Assembly (NCBI GenBank): GCA_001771585.1
Contig: MEUE01000001.1
Span: 540,744 to 604,743 of the forward strand
From: a candidate division WOR-1 bacterium RIFOXYB2_FULL_46_45
GTDB lineage: Bacteria; Margulisbacteria; WOR-1; XYC2-FULL-46-14
Direction: 5' to 3'
Length of the DNA: 64,000 nt
Shown here: in pieces, positions 25,101-32,498 of the stretch
Position numbering within the stretch: the stretch's first letter is position 1
Layout: the number at the start of each line of letters is the position of its first letter
The notes under the pieces: model-generated
The model's input: the letters and a program-made list of their open reading frames with translations, nothing else
Databases searched by the model: none
What the model was told of the DNA's origin: nothing
Made by a program: the position numbers and the translations under genes

Positions 25101-28100
25101 ATCTGTCCCGCGGTTGGCGACATCGGAATAAGTTACAACTCCGGCCCGTCCCATCTTCCTTAAATTACTTTCTTCTTTTTTATCGTCAGTTAACGAGATA
25201 TCTTCAATCCCGGTTCTTCCCTCTTCTTTAATAATCCGCATAAGAGCATCGTATTTAGCCCTCAAAGGATGTTGAGGATTGTTTTTAATCTCTCCTATCT
25301 GACGCATTACCTCCGCATGTACCTCTTGCGAATTCAATCCCCTGCTATTAGCACCGGCAGGAGCGTTTTTACCTTTAGGGACAACCTGTGGAACATGCGC
25401 CAAAACCGGCTTCCCTTCCAGAAGTTGTTCGACAATTGTTTCGGCAACCTGTCTTACATGAGCCGCATGGTCCCTGACCATAATCGCGGGGTAATCGATT
25501 CTGGTTCGCGCGAAATCAGATTCGTTTGGAATGGATAAATATCCTTCCTGCGCCAGATGTGAGGCAAGCGGGAAAATCGATCCGGAATAAAGGGCGACCG
25601 CTCCATAAGGAGCCAGGGCGTCGGGAACAACCAAAGCGATCGAAGAGAGCCCCGGCTCGGTGATCTTTCCCAGCCCAATCTTGGCCTGCAGGGCTTTATG
25701 GCGGCTCCCTTCCAGCTGTTCGCTCGGTTTTGACCTTCCAGTCCCGACATCGCGAACCACGTAACATCTTAAAAGCCGGTCATGTTTATAGTGTGTCCCC
25801 TCAACCATAAATTTATGCGCGTGCAGAGCATGGCGCAAATATTCATGCAGTGACCGGTCAACCGCCTTTCTGGTTTTTTCCTTAATCTTGTTAAACCCCT
25901 CCGGCTTTATCTTGACCTCTTCCGCAACGCTGTCTACTTCAAGATATTTTTCCCCTTCGACGGTCAAATTCCCGCTCGTATCGATCCATTTCGTTGCGCG
26001 GACAATCCGATCGGCCTCCCTGACCAGGTCGGAATCCGCCGCTTTGCTCCCGGTCGCCGAAGAAATGATTGCCGGCGAGTTGCGCAAATCGGCGACCAGA
26101 TAATCTCCTTCATCCAGAAAGATAAATATTTTTGATTTATCGGCCGGAAGGACCGTTCCATAGGTCCCTCTTGCCAATCCGTCAAAAAGCTGTCTGAACC
26201 GAACCGTATCAAAACTGCAGTACAAAACCACCCTATTTCCTTGTGCCAGAGTTCTAAATACTGAATCGGACATCCCGGAACGGGGAATATAAGAACTTTC
26301 AATCCCCAGCAATTCATAAATTTTTCCTGTCTCTCCTAAATCCTTTTTGGAAAGAGTTTCGGTGGTAGTATTGACAAAACTAACCTTTTTGCCGTTTAAA
26401 AATTGCAGGAAAACTGCCAGCGGAGTAGTTACGGTTTTCCCTTCTCCCGTCCCCTGGTCAACCGCAACCTTGTGTTCGGGACCGGCCAGCGATCCGGCAT
26501 AGGCGGCCTTTAACTGTCCTCTCCTTAAACCATTTTTGTACCCTTTCGCCCTGCGTACCGCTTCCTGGAAATAAACCGCCGCCTGGATTTTTTCAGCCCA
26601 GGTCAATTTCCCGGCCTTGGGATAAAATTCGCTTACCTTTACCCGTAATTCCCGGTCGGACAATTTTTTTAATTGGTCTTTTTGTTTGACAAAACCCGCT
26701 TCCACTTCTTGGGCAAAAAGGTTCATCTCAATTTCGTATTCAACCTGTTTGCCGACCTGTTCCACCAGAGCAAATCCGGCCTCCGGACCCGCTATTCCAG
26801 ATAATGCTTTTCTTCCCACATCCGTTAAAGCGACCCGCGGGCGGCCATTTTCTATGTTTTCTGTTGGAGTCGGATTATAATCGATTCCTTCTTTAAGCTC
26901 TTTCCCAGCTTTCCAGATCAGCTTTGCCAGTTCGGTGCTGGCGGTCCCCTCTCCCTCAACCAGGGTACGGGCCAGATTTTTCCTGACCTCTTCCCAATTC
27001 TCCGCATTGATTTCGGTAATTCCCAAATCCTCCGCCACCTTTTGCAGTTTCCAGAAATTTTCTTCGTTGAAAACATTTTCCAGCCGCGGCTGCAGGGCAT
27101 CCGCTATTTGTAATTTGGCCTTATCGCTCAATTCTGCCGCGGTTAAAAATTTGGGAGCGGAATAAAGCATCGGATGATTAATTCCTTTGGTTTTCAATTC
27201 GATAATCTTTTGTTCAACCATCGCTTTGAGCTGATCATAGGAAAGACCCAAGCAACGGCTATCTATATGTAATTCGAGGTATCCCTGCTCGTTGGGGGTC
27301 AAAGCGCTCGGTTTTGAAAAACCGATCGCGATCCCGTCTTCAAAAAACTGCGCGGGAAAACTGTCGATCTTAATGTGTTTAAGCTTTAACTTTAATTTTT
27401 GCTCCCTGGGATTCTTTCCTCCGCTGTTCAAGGAGATTAATATCTCCGGATTCGCAAAATCTTTTTGTAGCTGATATAAAGCTTTCTTTTCGGCATCGCT
27501 ACTGAATGAACCGAGTTCGGGGGCGGGAGGCGAATTAATTACAAAGACCCTTTCGTTTGGATTTAATTCTCCAACCAGATTATCACTGCGCTGCGCCTGG
27601 CGCAGGCGAAATTCCCGTTCAGCCGGGGTTTTGGCCCCGCGGGTAGCAAGGCGATCCCCAATTTTCTTTTTGCCGTGCTTAATTCCTTTCCATAACCACA
27701 TATCCGCCCGCGAAAGATTGAAGAAAATATTAAAAAGACCCCTTTGTAAAACGATGTTGCCGTAATGCGCGGCGACACTTCCATCCTGGGCCCACTCTCC
27801 CAGCTTTTCCATCCCATTGCCTAGCGGGTTTATAAGGTCACCAGCTACTCTGACGGCCCCCTTAACAAGAGACTTGCGCATAAACCAGGCAAAGGCCCTC
27901 CTCTCGGCAACCGTTTCACCCAAAACACCCAAGATTCCCTTTTCCGGCAGGTATTCAATCTTTTCAATTACCGCACGCAAACGGGAGTGCTTATTCAAAA
28001 ATCTTCTAAACCTGCGCAGAGAGGGATCGGAATTTATAAGACCCCTGTTTTTTAGCCCCAATTTTATAAGTCTGGCTATAGCCCTTAACGCTTTAAAGGC

Positions 28101-31100
28101 ATGGCGGTCCAAAGTAATTCCTCTTCCAAAAGTGCTGTTCAGAAAACGGCCGTCGGGAGAGGTCATGACAAAGAAATTAGCGATCCAGAATTTTAAGGCG
28201 AAGGCAAGAAGATGCAGCGCGACTTGTGAATTATCGTCTCTTTTCCATGCTTTTCCAATCTGCCGGATGTTTTCCCACATATTTAACATCCCGTAGAACA
28301 TTACCGGCGTGTTGCGGAAAAGAAACATTGCCAATGGAAGCTGGATCATCGTGTTAAGCAGTTCTTGCGGTCCCAATTTGCGTGATTTGAGGTTCCCTTG
28401 GTCATCAATCATCGGCTGCATATTCTCGTCCAGTTCAAGGGTTTCGTCTCCACCCCCAAAAAGAACCCCGATACTTCTACCCAAATTTCTAATAAGTGTC
28501 GCCGGCAAACCCACCCCAAAATAAAAACCCATCCAGGGACCAAAGGAAGCCGGAACACCAACTAATGGACTTGCCGCTTCTGCTAAAGAAGCCTTTTGAT
28601 CCGTCCCGCTATTGTGCCAGGCAGAAGAAAATAATTCCGGAGGTATTGGCGAAAGATATCCAAGAATCTTTCCTCCCTTACTAACTAATCCTTCCTCTCC
28701 GCTTTCTTTCGATCTTCCCTCTCCTTCGACAATTCGCAAGGTCCCGTTGTTTGATTCGATCTTTGCCCCCGAATAAAGGAGATTGATCAGGAAGTAGGCG
28801 CTGAAGATAATTTTTGCCGCGTCCTTAAAATCATTGCTAGTCAAAAGAATCTTTTTCCCCTGGTATTCTTTCGCTATTTTAAGAAGCCCCTGATGGGTCG
28901 CTTTGTATTTTTCAAAGAGCCCCTTTCTGGCGGCGGTCTGCCGAAAAATCTCCGCCAAACGATAGACATCGCTTGAATCAAGCTCATTTAATCCCTTTGT
29001 AAAACTGGCCGACCAGATTTCCATTCTTTCCAGAGGATTGGTTCCCTGGGTCAAATAAAGAGCGGTATTGCGCACCATCTCCCCAAAGTTCTGCGCGGGA
29101 GGGATCCCGCCAAAAACGCCCGAGGCAATTTGGCCGGATTGTCCTGTTACGGGAGAAACGTTTTCCTTCTCACCGCTTTTTAACTCTTCTTCGGACACAT
29201 AAGTAACAAAAAGTCCGAAGAGTTGTTCCGCGGAAGCTGTTTCACTGTCCAGTTTTCTAAGTTTTGAACCGATCTGCCAGCCGGAATAATTTAACTTGGG
29301 ATCGTCTTTGGCCTTGACCAGCAATTCCTTCAGCCTGTCAAACGATATCTGTTTTTTTGCATAAGGATCCTCATAAGCGCGGACATCAAAAAACTCGCGG
29401 TTGATCCAGCTTAAGAATCCGACATAATATTTTTCTTTGCCGTCGCCAAGGTACTTGTTCGCAAACCAATCAAAAAAATCCTTATCAATAAAACCGATAG
29501 TCGCGAACTGAGCCTGCAGCTGGGAAGAAATGACATTATACTCTTCAAGAGATTCTGCCAGCTCTTTTTTTCTCGTGGGATCTTTGCTTTTTTCAATTTG
29601 ATCTATTTTTGCTTTAAGCTCTTTGGCCTTCACCAGCTTGGCGGAAAAAATATCTTTGATTTTTCGATCGGCCCAATACTGCCTTTTTAAAACCAACAGC
29701 CGGTCGTCCGGAACTCCGCCCGGAACGCCGACCTGAACACTCTGGGGGTTGACGCTAAAAAACAGAGTTTGTTTGGCAATTCCCAGAACCCGGCTAAAAG
29801 TATTTGACCAAAACCCCCTGTCACGAACTACTCCGTCCCCAATTGAAAAACCGATTCTGGCGGCATTGGCCATGGTTCGAATTACTGCAATACCCTCCAA
29901 ATAAGAGGGATCGTTAGATTGATCCTTGCGGTAATCATCGTTTGAATTCAAAGAAAAAACACCATGGGTTTTCATCCAATCGCGTAAAGCAACCAGCTTA
30001 CCGCGTGTTTCCCAAGAAATTTCATAATCGGCCGAAAAGGAAGTGCGGACCCAAAAAAGAATATCCGACAATTCCCCCGGTTCCGTTTCCAAAGAAACCA
30101 TATCAAGCAGCAATTTGTCCGTTTCGCTTAAAAAGACCCGGTAACCCAGCATTTCCGGCTCGGCCGGATTATGCGGCTTCTGGGCAATTAACCGTTTTAA
30201 AATTGAAATCAGTTGGGGGTTGTCGGATTTCGCGATGACTTTTTCCAATACCGCTTTTTCCCTTTTGCTTAACAGATAATGGACATAGGGGCGGTAGGCG
30301 GCGGAATTTTCTTCTCCTTGTGGATAAAGAAAGTCAATAATCCTGTCAATTTGGGGTCTGGTGATGACATCATTCACCTGCTCCGGATTTTTCCCCTGTT
30401 CCTTACTTATTGCATAGATCAACGAAGCAAAAGGATGTTCGGAAGCCGCGGAAGAGGCGGTAGTCACATCAAACACTCGGGATGGAGATGCCGGACCACG
30501 ATACGCTTCAACCTCAAGCGCCTTCTGTTTTTTATAGGCGGCTTCAAGGACTTTGTTAAAAGCCGGCCCAAGCCGCAGACAGGTATACTCTTTAAGTTTT
30601 TGTTCTCCTTCAAAACCAAGTTCTTTACGGATGGCCTTTTCAATCCCGTCCGCGAATTTTAGGTTGTCTTTCAACCGTTCGCCCGTGGTCAACAGGGATT
30701 CCGCGATTCTTTTACTCGAAACACGGTCTCCTTTCTTGCCGGTTATCTCTTCGGCATTTTCCATGTAAAACACGTAAATTGCCTTGACAAATTCACCGCG
30801 GTTTTGCGCTTCCAGCGCTTTTTCGGGACTGCAGGCCAGATAGGGTTGCCCGGATTTTGACCGGATTTTTGAAAGGTATTCGGCTATTTTTTTGAATTCG
30901 GCGTATCTTCCGCCGGCCAAAGAAATAGTTGAAACTTTCCCCCCTTCAATTTCAAACAGATAGCTTTCCACAACCTTGCTCAAAGCTCCAGAAACTTTAT
31001 CGGCATCGGTTTTAAAGTAAACCGCCAGGCCGGTTTTTTGGTATTCCTCATAGGCCTTGGTCAACCTTGCGATATTTTCGGGGTTAAAACGGGCATCGAT

Positions 31101-32324
31101 CTGCTGGTGTTTTGCCGTTTCTTCAAGCACTTCGCGGTAGGTCTGCGGATCAAGGCATCCCATGATATTCTCAAGAGGAGTCAGATCCCCTGTACCTTTC
31201 GCTTCGGCCAGCGGCAAAAGCTTGAGGTATAACTGTAAATTCCAGTTTTTAATGTGACCAAGGTAGAGAGGACTCTCTTTGTCTTTTAACAGCAAGCCGG
31301 CGTAAAAAAGCCCCATCGCCTGCTTGGTCGCGTGGCAGTATCTCCCCTCCACCCATCCCACCCTCACCTGGACAAGAAGCTCTACGCCATCTCTTTTAAA
31401 CTTTGAAGAAGTAAGGTCGGCTTCGTCCTGCAAAAAGCCCAGTTCCCTTAACATTTTTTGATGTTTGGGATCAACCGTTGAATAGAGAAGGTCTTCTTTC
31501 CATTCGTCCCCCTCTCCAATTTTCTCTACCTTGACCCTGATCTCTCCAATATCCCGAAGAGAATAGGTCGAGCCGGAAAGGGAAAGTCCGACCTGGTCTT
31601 TATCTTTTGTATCAAGGTCTTTGAGGGAGACCTGGCCTAAAAGATTGTCAGCGGCAACTCTGTCCTCTTTTTTATCCGAATTTACCAGGATCGTAATACC
31701 GCGTGGATTCAAAAGGACTTGTTTTCCGCCTCTAGGAATTCCTGCAGCAGGGACTTTAGAATGGTCCTTTTCTACCATTTTTTGGGCTAGTTTAAAGATT
31801 TTTATGGTTTGTGAGATGCCGCCGTCTTTTTCGCTTTCTGCGACAGTTTTAAGCAGGTCTTTGGCGTTTTGCGCCGAGAGTTTTCCTTCCTTCTGCGCCT
31901 GCCCGATCAATTTGCGGACTTCACCAAATTTACCGTCGGCAAGCAATTCTTCAAAATTGCTTTCGATGGTGAATATAAGCAGGTCAACTTTTAACCCTAA
32001 CGCTTTTAAACGGGCCTCGTTTGAACGGAGGTAATCTAATTTATCTCTGTCAAGTTTGAATTCATTGATCTTTGCGTCTTCTTCCGCACCGGCGATAGAT
32101 TTTAAAATTTTTACTCTAACCCGTTCGATAGGAATATTGAGGGCTTCCCTGCGAGCTTGTTCAAAATTCTTGTTTTTAACCAGCTCCTGGATTCTTTTAT
32201 ACCCCTGTTCAGTCCTAGTGCCGGATGTAGTAACAACGGCATTGGTATTCCATCCGCCGCCGGGGTTATCCGCCTTACCGCTATTAGGTTTGTTTTTTAC
32301 CTCAAATTCCCAACCTTCTGCCAT
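19185..32324 (-). CDS. Giant 4,379-residue protein with an embedded SecA-like ATPase
   Basis: ATG 32324 (MAEGWEFEVK) is chosen because GGGAGGAAGAA directly precedes it. No signal peptide. Residues about 1255-1390 contain hydrophobic helices (FGPWMGFYFGVGLPATLI, LPLAMFLFRNTPVMFYGML, LLAFALKFWIANFFVM). Residues about 1910-2470 are SecA-like: DQGTGEGKTVTTPLA (Walker A, about 1956-1970), FIFLDEGDYLV (Walker B, about 2071, DEGD instead of SecA's DEVD), CYVVRDVGTGR (PPXD-like), VVTYSDVANRGTD (motif V) and ARVARPNGDVRDPGS...YSLEDR (motif VI, both Arg kept). HEKGH at about 2991 is a possible zincin motif. Residues about 3585-3835 are Gly/Ala-rich and hydrophobic, and the last 150 are coiled coil. A motor for protein movement is inferred; the substrate is unknown. 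Its own sigma-28-like promoter lies at 32437-32463. Confidence 0.88.
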   Translation of the reverse strand: MAEGWEFEVKNKPNSGKADNPGGGWNTNAVVTTSGTRTEQGYKRIQELVKNKNFEQARREALNIPIERVRVKILKSIAGAEEDAKINEFKLDRDKLDYLRSNEARLKALGLKVDLLIFTIESNFEELLADGKFGEVRKLIGQAQKEGKLSAQNAKDLLKTVAESEKDGGISQTIKIFKLAQKMVEKDHSKVPAAGIPRGGKQVLLNPRGITILVNSDKKEDRVAADNLLGQVSLKDLDTKDKDQVGLSLSGSTYSLRDIGEIRVKVEKIGEGDEWKEDLLYSTVDPKHQKMLRELGFLQDEADLTSSKFKRDGVELLVQVRVGWVEGRYCHATKQAMGLFYAGLLLKDKESPLYLGHIKNWNLQLYLKLLPLAEAKGTGDLTPLENIMGCLDPQTYREVLEETAKHQQIDARFNPENIARLTKAYEEYQKTGLAVYFKTDADKVSGALSKVVESYLFEIEGGKVSTISLAGGRYAEFKKIAEYLSKIRSKSGQPYLACSPEKALEAQNRGEFVKAIYVFYMENAEEITGKKGDRVSSKRIAESLLTTGERLKDNLKFADGIEKAIRKELGFEGEQKLKEYTCLRLGPAFNKVLEAAYKKQKALEVEAYRGPASPSRVFDVTTASSAASEHPFASLIYAISKEQGKNPEQVNDVITRPQIDRIIDFLYPQGEENSAAYRPYVHYLLSKREKAVLEKVIAKSDNPQLISILKRLIAQKPHNPAEPEMLGYRVFLSETDKLLLDMVSLETEPGELSDILFWVRTSFSADYEISWETRGKLVALRDWMKTHGVFSLNSNDDYRKDQSNDPSYLEGIAVIRTMANAARIGFSIGDGVVRDRGFWSNTFSRVLGIAKQTLFFSVNPQSVQVGVPGGVPDDRLLVLKRQYWADRKIKDIFSAKLVKAKELKAKIDQIEKSKDPTRKKELAESLEEYNVISSQLQAQFATIGFIDKDFFDWFANKYLGDGKEKYYVGFLSWINREFFDVRAYEDPYAKKQISFDRLKELLVKAKDDPKLNYSGWQIGSKLRKLDSETASAEQLFGLFVTYVSEEELKSGEKENVSPVTGQSGQIASGVFGGIPPAQNFGEMVRNTALYLTQGTNPLERMEIWSASFTKGLNELDSSDVYRLAEIFRQTAARKGLFEKYKATHQGLLKIAKEYQGKKILLTSNDFKDAAKIIFSAYFLINLLYSGAKIESNNGTLRIVEGEGRSKESGEEGLVSKGGKILGYLSPIPPELFSSAWHNSGTDQKASLAEAASPLVGVPASFGPWMGFYFGVGLPATLIRNLGRSIGVLFGGGDETLELDENMQPMIDDQGNLKSRKLGPQELLNTMIQLPLAMFLFRNTPVMFYGMLNMWENIRQIGKAWKRDDNSQVALHLLAFALKFWIANFFVMTSPDGRFLNSTFGRGITLDRHAFKALRAIARLIKLGLKNRGLINSDPSLRRFRRFLNKHSRLRAVIEKIEYLPEKGILGVLGETVAERRAFAWFMRKSLVKGAVRVAGDLINPLGNGMEKLGEWAQDGSVAAHYGNIVLQRGLFNIFFNLSRADMWLWKGIKHGKKKIGDRLATRGAKTPAEREFRLRQAQRSDNLVGELNPNERVFVINSPPAPELGSFSSDAEKKALYQLQKDFANPEILISLNSGGKNPREQKLKLKLKHIKIDSFPAQFFEDGIAIGFSKPSALTPNEQGYLELHIDSRCLGLSYDQLKAMVEQKIIELKTKGINHPMLYSAPKFLTAAELSDKAKLQIADALQPRLENVFNEENFWKLQKVAEDLGITEINAENWEEVRKNLARTLVEGEGTASTELAKLIWKAGKELKEGIDYNPTPTENIENGRPRVALTDVGRKALSGIAGPEAGFALVEQVGKQVEYEIEMNLFAQEVEAGFVKQKDQLKKLSDRELRVKVSEFYPKAGKLTWAEKIQAAVYFQEAVRRAKGYKNGLRRGQLKAAYAGSLAGPEHKVAVDQGTGEGKTVTTPLAVFLQFLNGKKVSFVNTTTETLSKKDLGETGKIYELLGIESSYIPRSGMSDSVFRTLAQGNRVVLYCSFDTVRFRQLFDGLARGTYGTVLPADKSKIFIFLDEGDYLVADLRNSPAIISSATGSKAADSDLVREADRIVRATKWIDTSGNLTVEGEKYLEVDSVAEEVKIKPEGFNKIKEKTRKAVDRSLHEYLRHALHAHKFMVEGTHYKHDRLLRCYVVRDVGTGRSKPSEQLEGSRHKALQAKIGLGKITEPGLSSIALVVPDALAPYGAVALYSGSIFPLASHLAQEGYLSIPNESDFARTRIDYPAIMVRDHAAHVRQVAETIVEQLLEGKPVLAHVPQVVPKGKNAPAGANSRGLNSQEVHAEVMRQIGEIKNNPQHPLRAKYDALMRIIKEEGRTGIEDISLTDDKKEESNLRKMGRAGVVTYSDVANRGTDPKLKENIRKLAEAGKIVQAGFACVTTEWKTTTRHYLQEIARVARPNGDVRDPGSLFAIYSLEDRNFDRHPEVRAFFEKGLLKSGVEAIPVSNAEHPETDPTGEKPWDKKAETLKLEAEWLLRRGVLTKEQADAYAKDGTMPAEARDAIELVSRLKLAQDKEVNEALFSERKTDAEKFLRELDLEIKVLLEQGKSIAPILQRALLKALDLELEGLGITDVASGQDERIALFLKKIEREYGLKIKLPPGIEPWQIKQEIEKAVKKHFASYPDNPEGKLDREKIAEVILKRIAQARDYLSALSHDIDNPQARIFFAGGATMEHILSGEFLARVIDQRVMLGIARGPVLGLEQEGEVDPISGRYKRESKLSLERIGLSRTEYRLGLAEIDLTAVTSEVLFEEEMKGKLEALKSTGGRIAEGVELKVSYEGQEYDLGKEGDVKKLNSALEKNSSNLRIFWTKDSSGQIRFIYGETDPMETERGFRLLRLTKEIVSHYGESLAFIVPQKRTFLGETEAYEIISRPEQIAKSFDHMVEAAFDAGKSFAGDPHRSALALIMFRGMGVLTAADAKRERAALMARYTAAIEAHEKGHFSTLSENIPERTADFYLMAGGHLDSIYELMAEFHEGGRLGFAASSQDLNLARFAVYSFLFEGINSNNPIYRKMAHVLLGEVIDKTTGRINLEKLKSAREKGYRLLQTSFTPVLEELKGETDPEKRETIVTKAAERYEGEVEKLFTKADTEASAEAAKVRPEGEARTPSGKRSVPRQIRLTDAERVMLGQSEMVVKDNRRIIFTLKGQGYIVELDRELEWKRDGKALVFTDENGKSQRFTRTGLVRGVDNGAMILGVPVKGFTAELTPGTRAIKLNPSTLSFVGTGGISLERSLIVDPKAEIGFIPDPGEKALSQLLDGRIKITEKKIKGLDDLERILKTLPDNVEIVYESGEVVFEGTKAALEVELFKTVVGIKMGDGKIVEVAVYRKDIQAFAGSVSPESNEYKEAIERIRGAIKEAIPDADLDKSMEELKQAIKGEMVSLGMQAHFKSICEREALRVLEAKLSAIDPNLPRSKYQKEFIKAHKAARKAAELLQRTAFEEMFRRTRDRDVASMTDEELRKVAEEASQKVRAKADKVAPLDADGMQREIDASAESFRMEYERLSKPSDHQELKRSLHYGLPGASIGLKVKVVGKSMGRGAGFGILLGGLISAGKRLIKGERGWELVGSSAMDSFDHAKGFVQFEAMNSVATIGLGKYGKLGRLGAQGFALGLPILWSLGEAGSGQRGVVLTQGLAGIGAFMAVSAPTGVGISKVSPWLLKVLGVASPKWMKGISFMLEGVPLALGMLANEGVSSYMEDAMSYSPKLRRIMTHPVGQAVGDILGDSNTTIAAWSTASIAGRFLAKRGLTTIGARVLGSYVGGPMAVLAAANLGVSAYYRLSYGDYQRHTMERIMEDLKGENPKALEWIGDFTGAKSLQKVKFEEFLGQLFHQGSITHGEELVYNSILKNIGRDFEETLSFADNFYQNYIAQAAEAVLRRSSQIKLNDPRAVLSAGLDYLCGALGELTSEIVLNGTESRVFAKIQEANPKDWFDEKFVSGLISGRIVKDKKEASAVLEKIAKYCRQSQIKQALSVNPSSIGFILDGPEKMAVLGGGSIYAGTAIAKRSRVQDNHDVFAYYFNPDGTLKRDKIRQFAERILNQKVNGKSFQKTVFDRPLQLISRYYTAQRMLELLKQQGGLNGVIFMQPSQSDIEAGLVVRYGLTHWSVDYESEYYQAWVQAKCSSDPENAHLVLAQMVTKEDKALGLVTQSGLLNFNNRHIVVAFNEMFKETRLALEKERASVYASLARARAESVKWQEKHLRYFRLANKLQIGGKAISPRLQKALVFVQKKLESAYLKLDRARAQVNRLKIQIAALQKKWFEEKEPLKKQMFAMQIKALGGNTDKVTKEYCETVGKGLKALETTDYKKEPQKYVEIIEKLVRLVA

Positions 32325-32344
32325 TTCTTCCTCCCAAAAACAAA

Positions 32345-32372
32345 AAAACACGTCCTGTTAATAACGTGTTTT
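32345..32372 (-). promoter_or_regulatory. Attenuator-like hairpin in the giant gene leader
   Basis: Minus strand: AAAACACG, 12-nt loop, CGTGTTTT followed by more T. It lies in the roughly 106-nt leader, about 18 nt upstream of the start and just before the Shine-Dalgarno. It resembles a weak intrinsic terminator and could attenuate transcription of the 13-kb gene. Confidence 0.5.
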
Positions 32373-32436
32373 ATTTTTAAATTTCCCAATTTAACAGGCA
32401 AAATCAAGAAATTTATCCTATTCTCTATCCATCTAT

Positions 32437-32463
32437 ATATCGAAACGATGAGCATAAATCTTG
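32437..32463 (-). promoter_or_regulatory. Sigma-28-like promoter of the giant gene
   Basis: Minus strand: CAAGATTT, 11 nt, TTCGATAT. It starts a leader of about 106 nt with the hairpin at 32345-32372. Confidence 0.72.
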
Positions 32464-32498
32464 CATCAAAATAGGGGTTTTACAAACTTGTTAATAGG

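Noticed and set aside
19185-32324. The giant protein as the housekeeping SecA
   Set aside because: Only about 560 of 4,379 residues match, the Walker B is altered (DEGD) and it has an accessory promoter. A normal secA is expected elsewhere in the genome.
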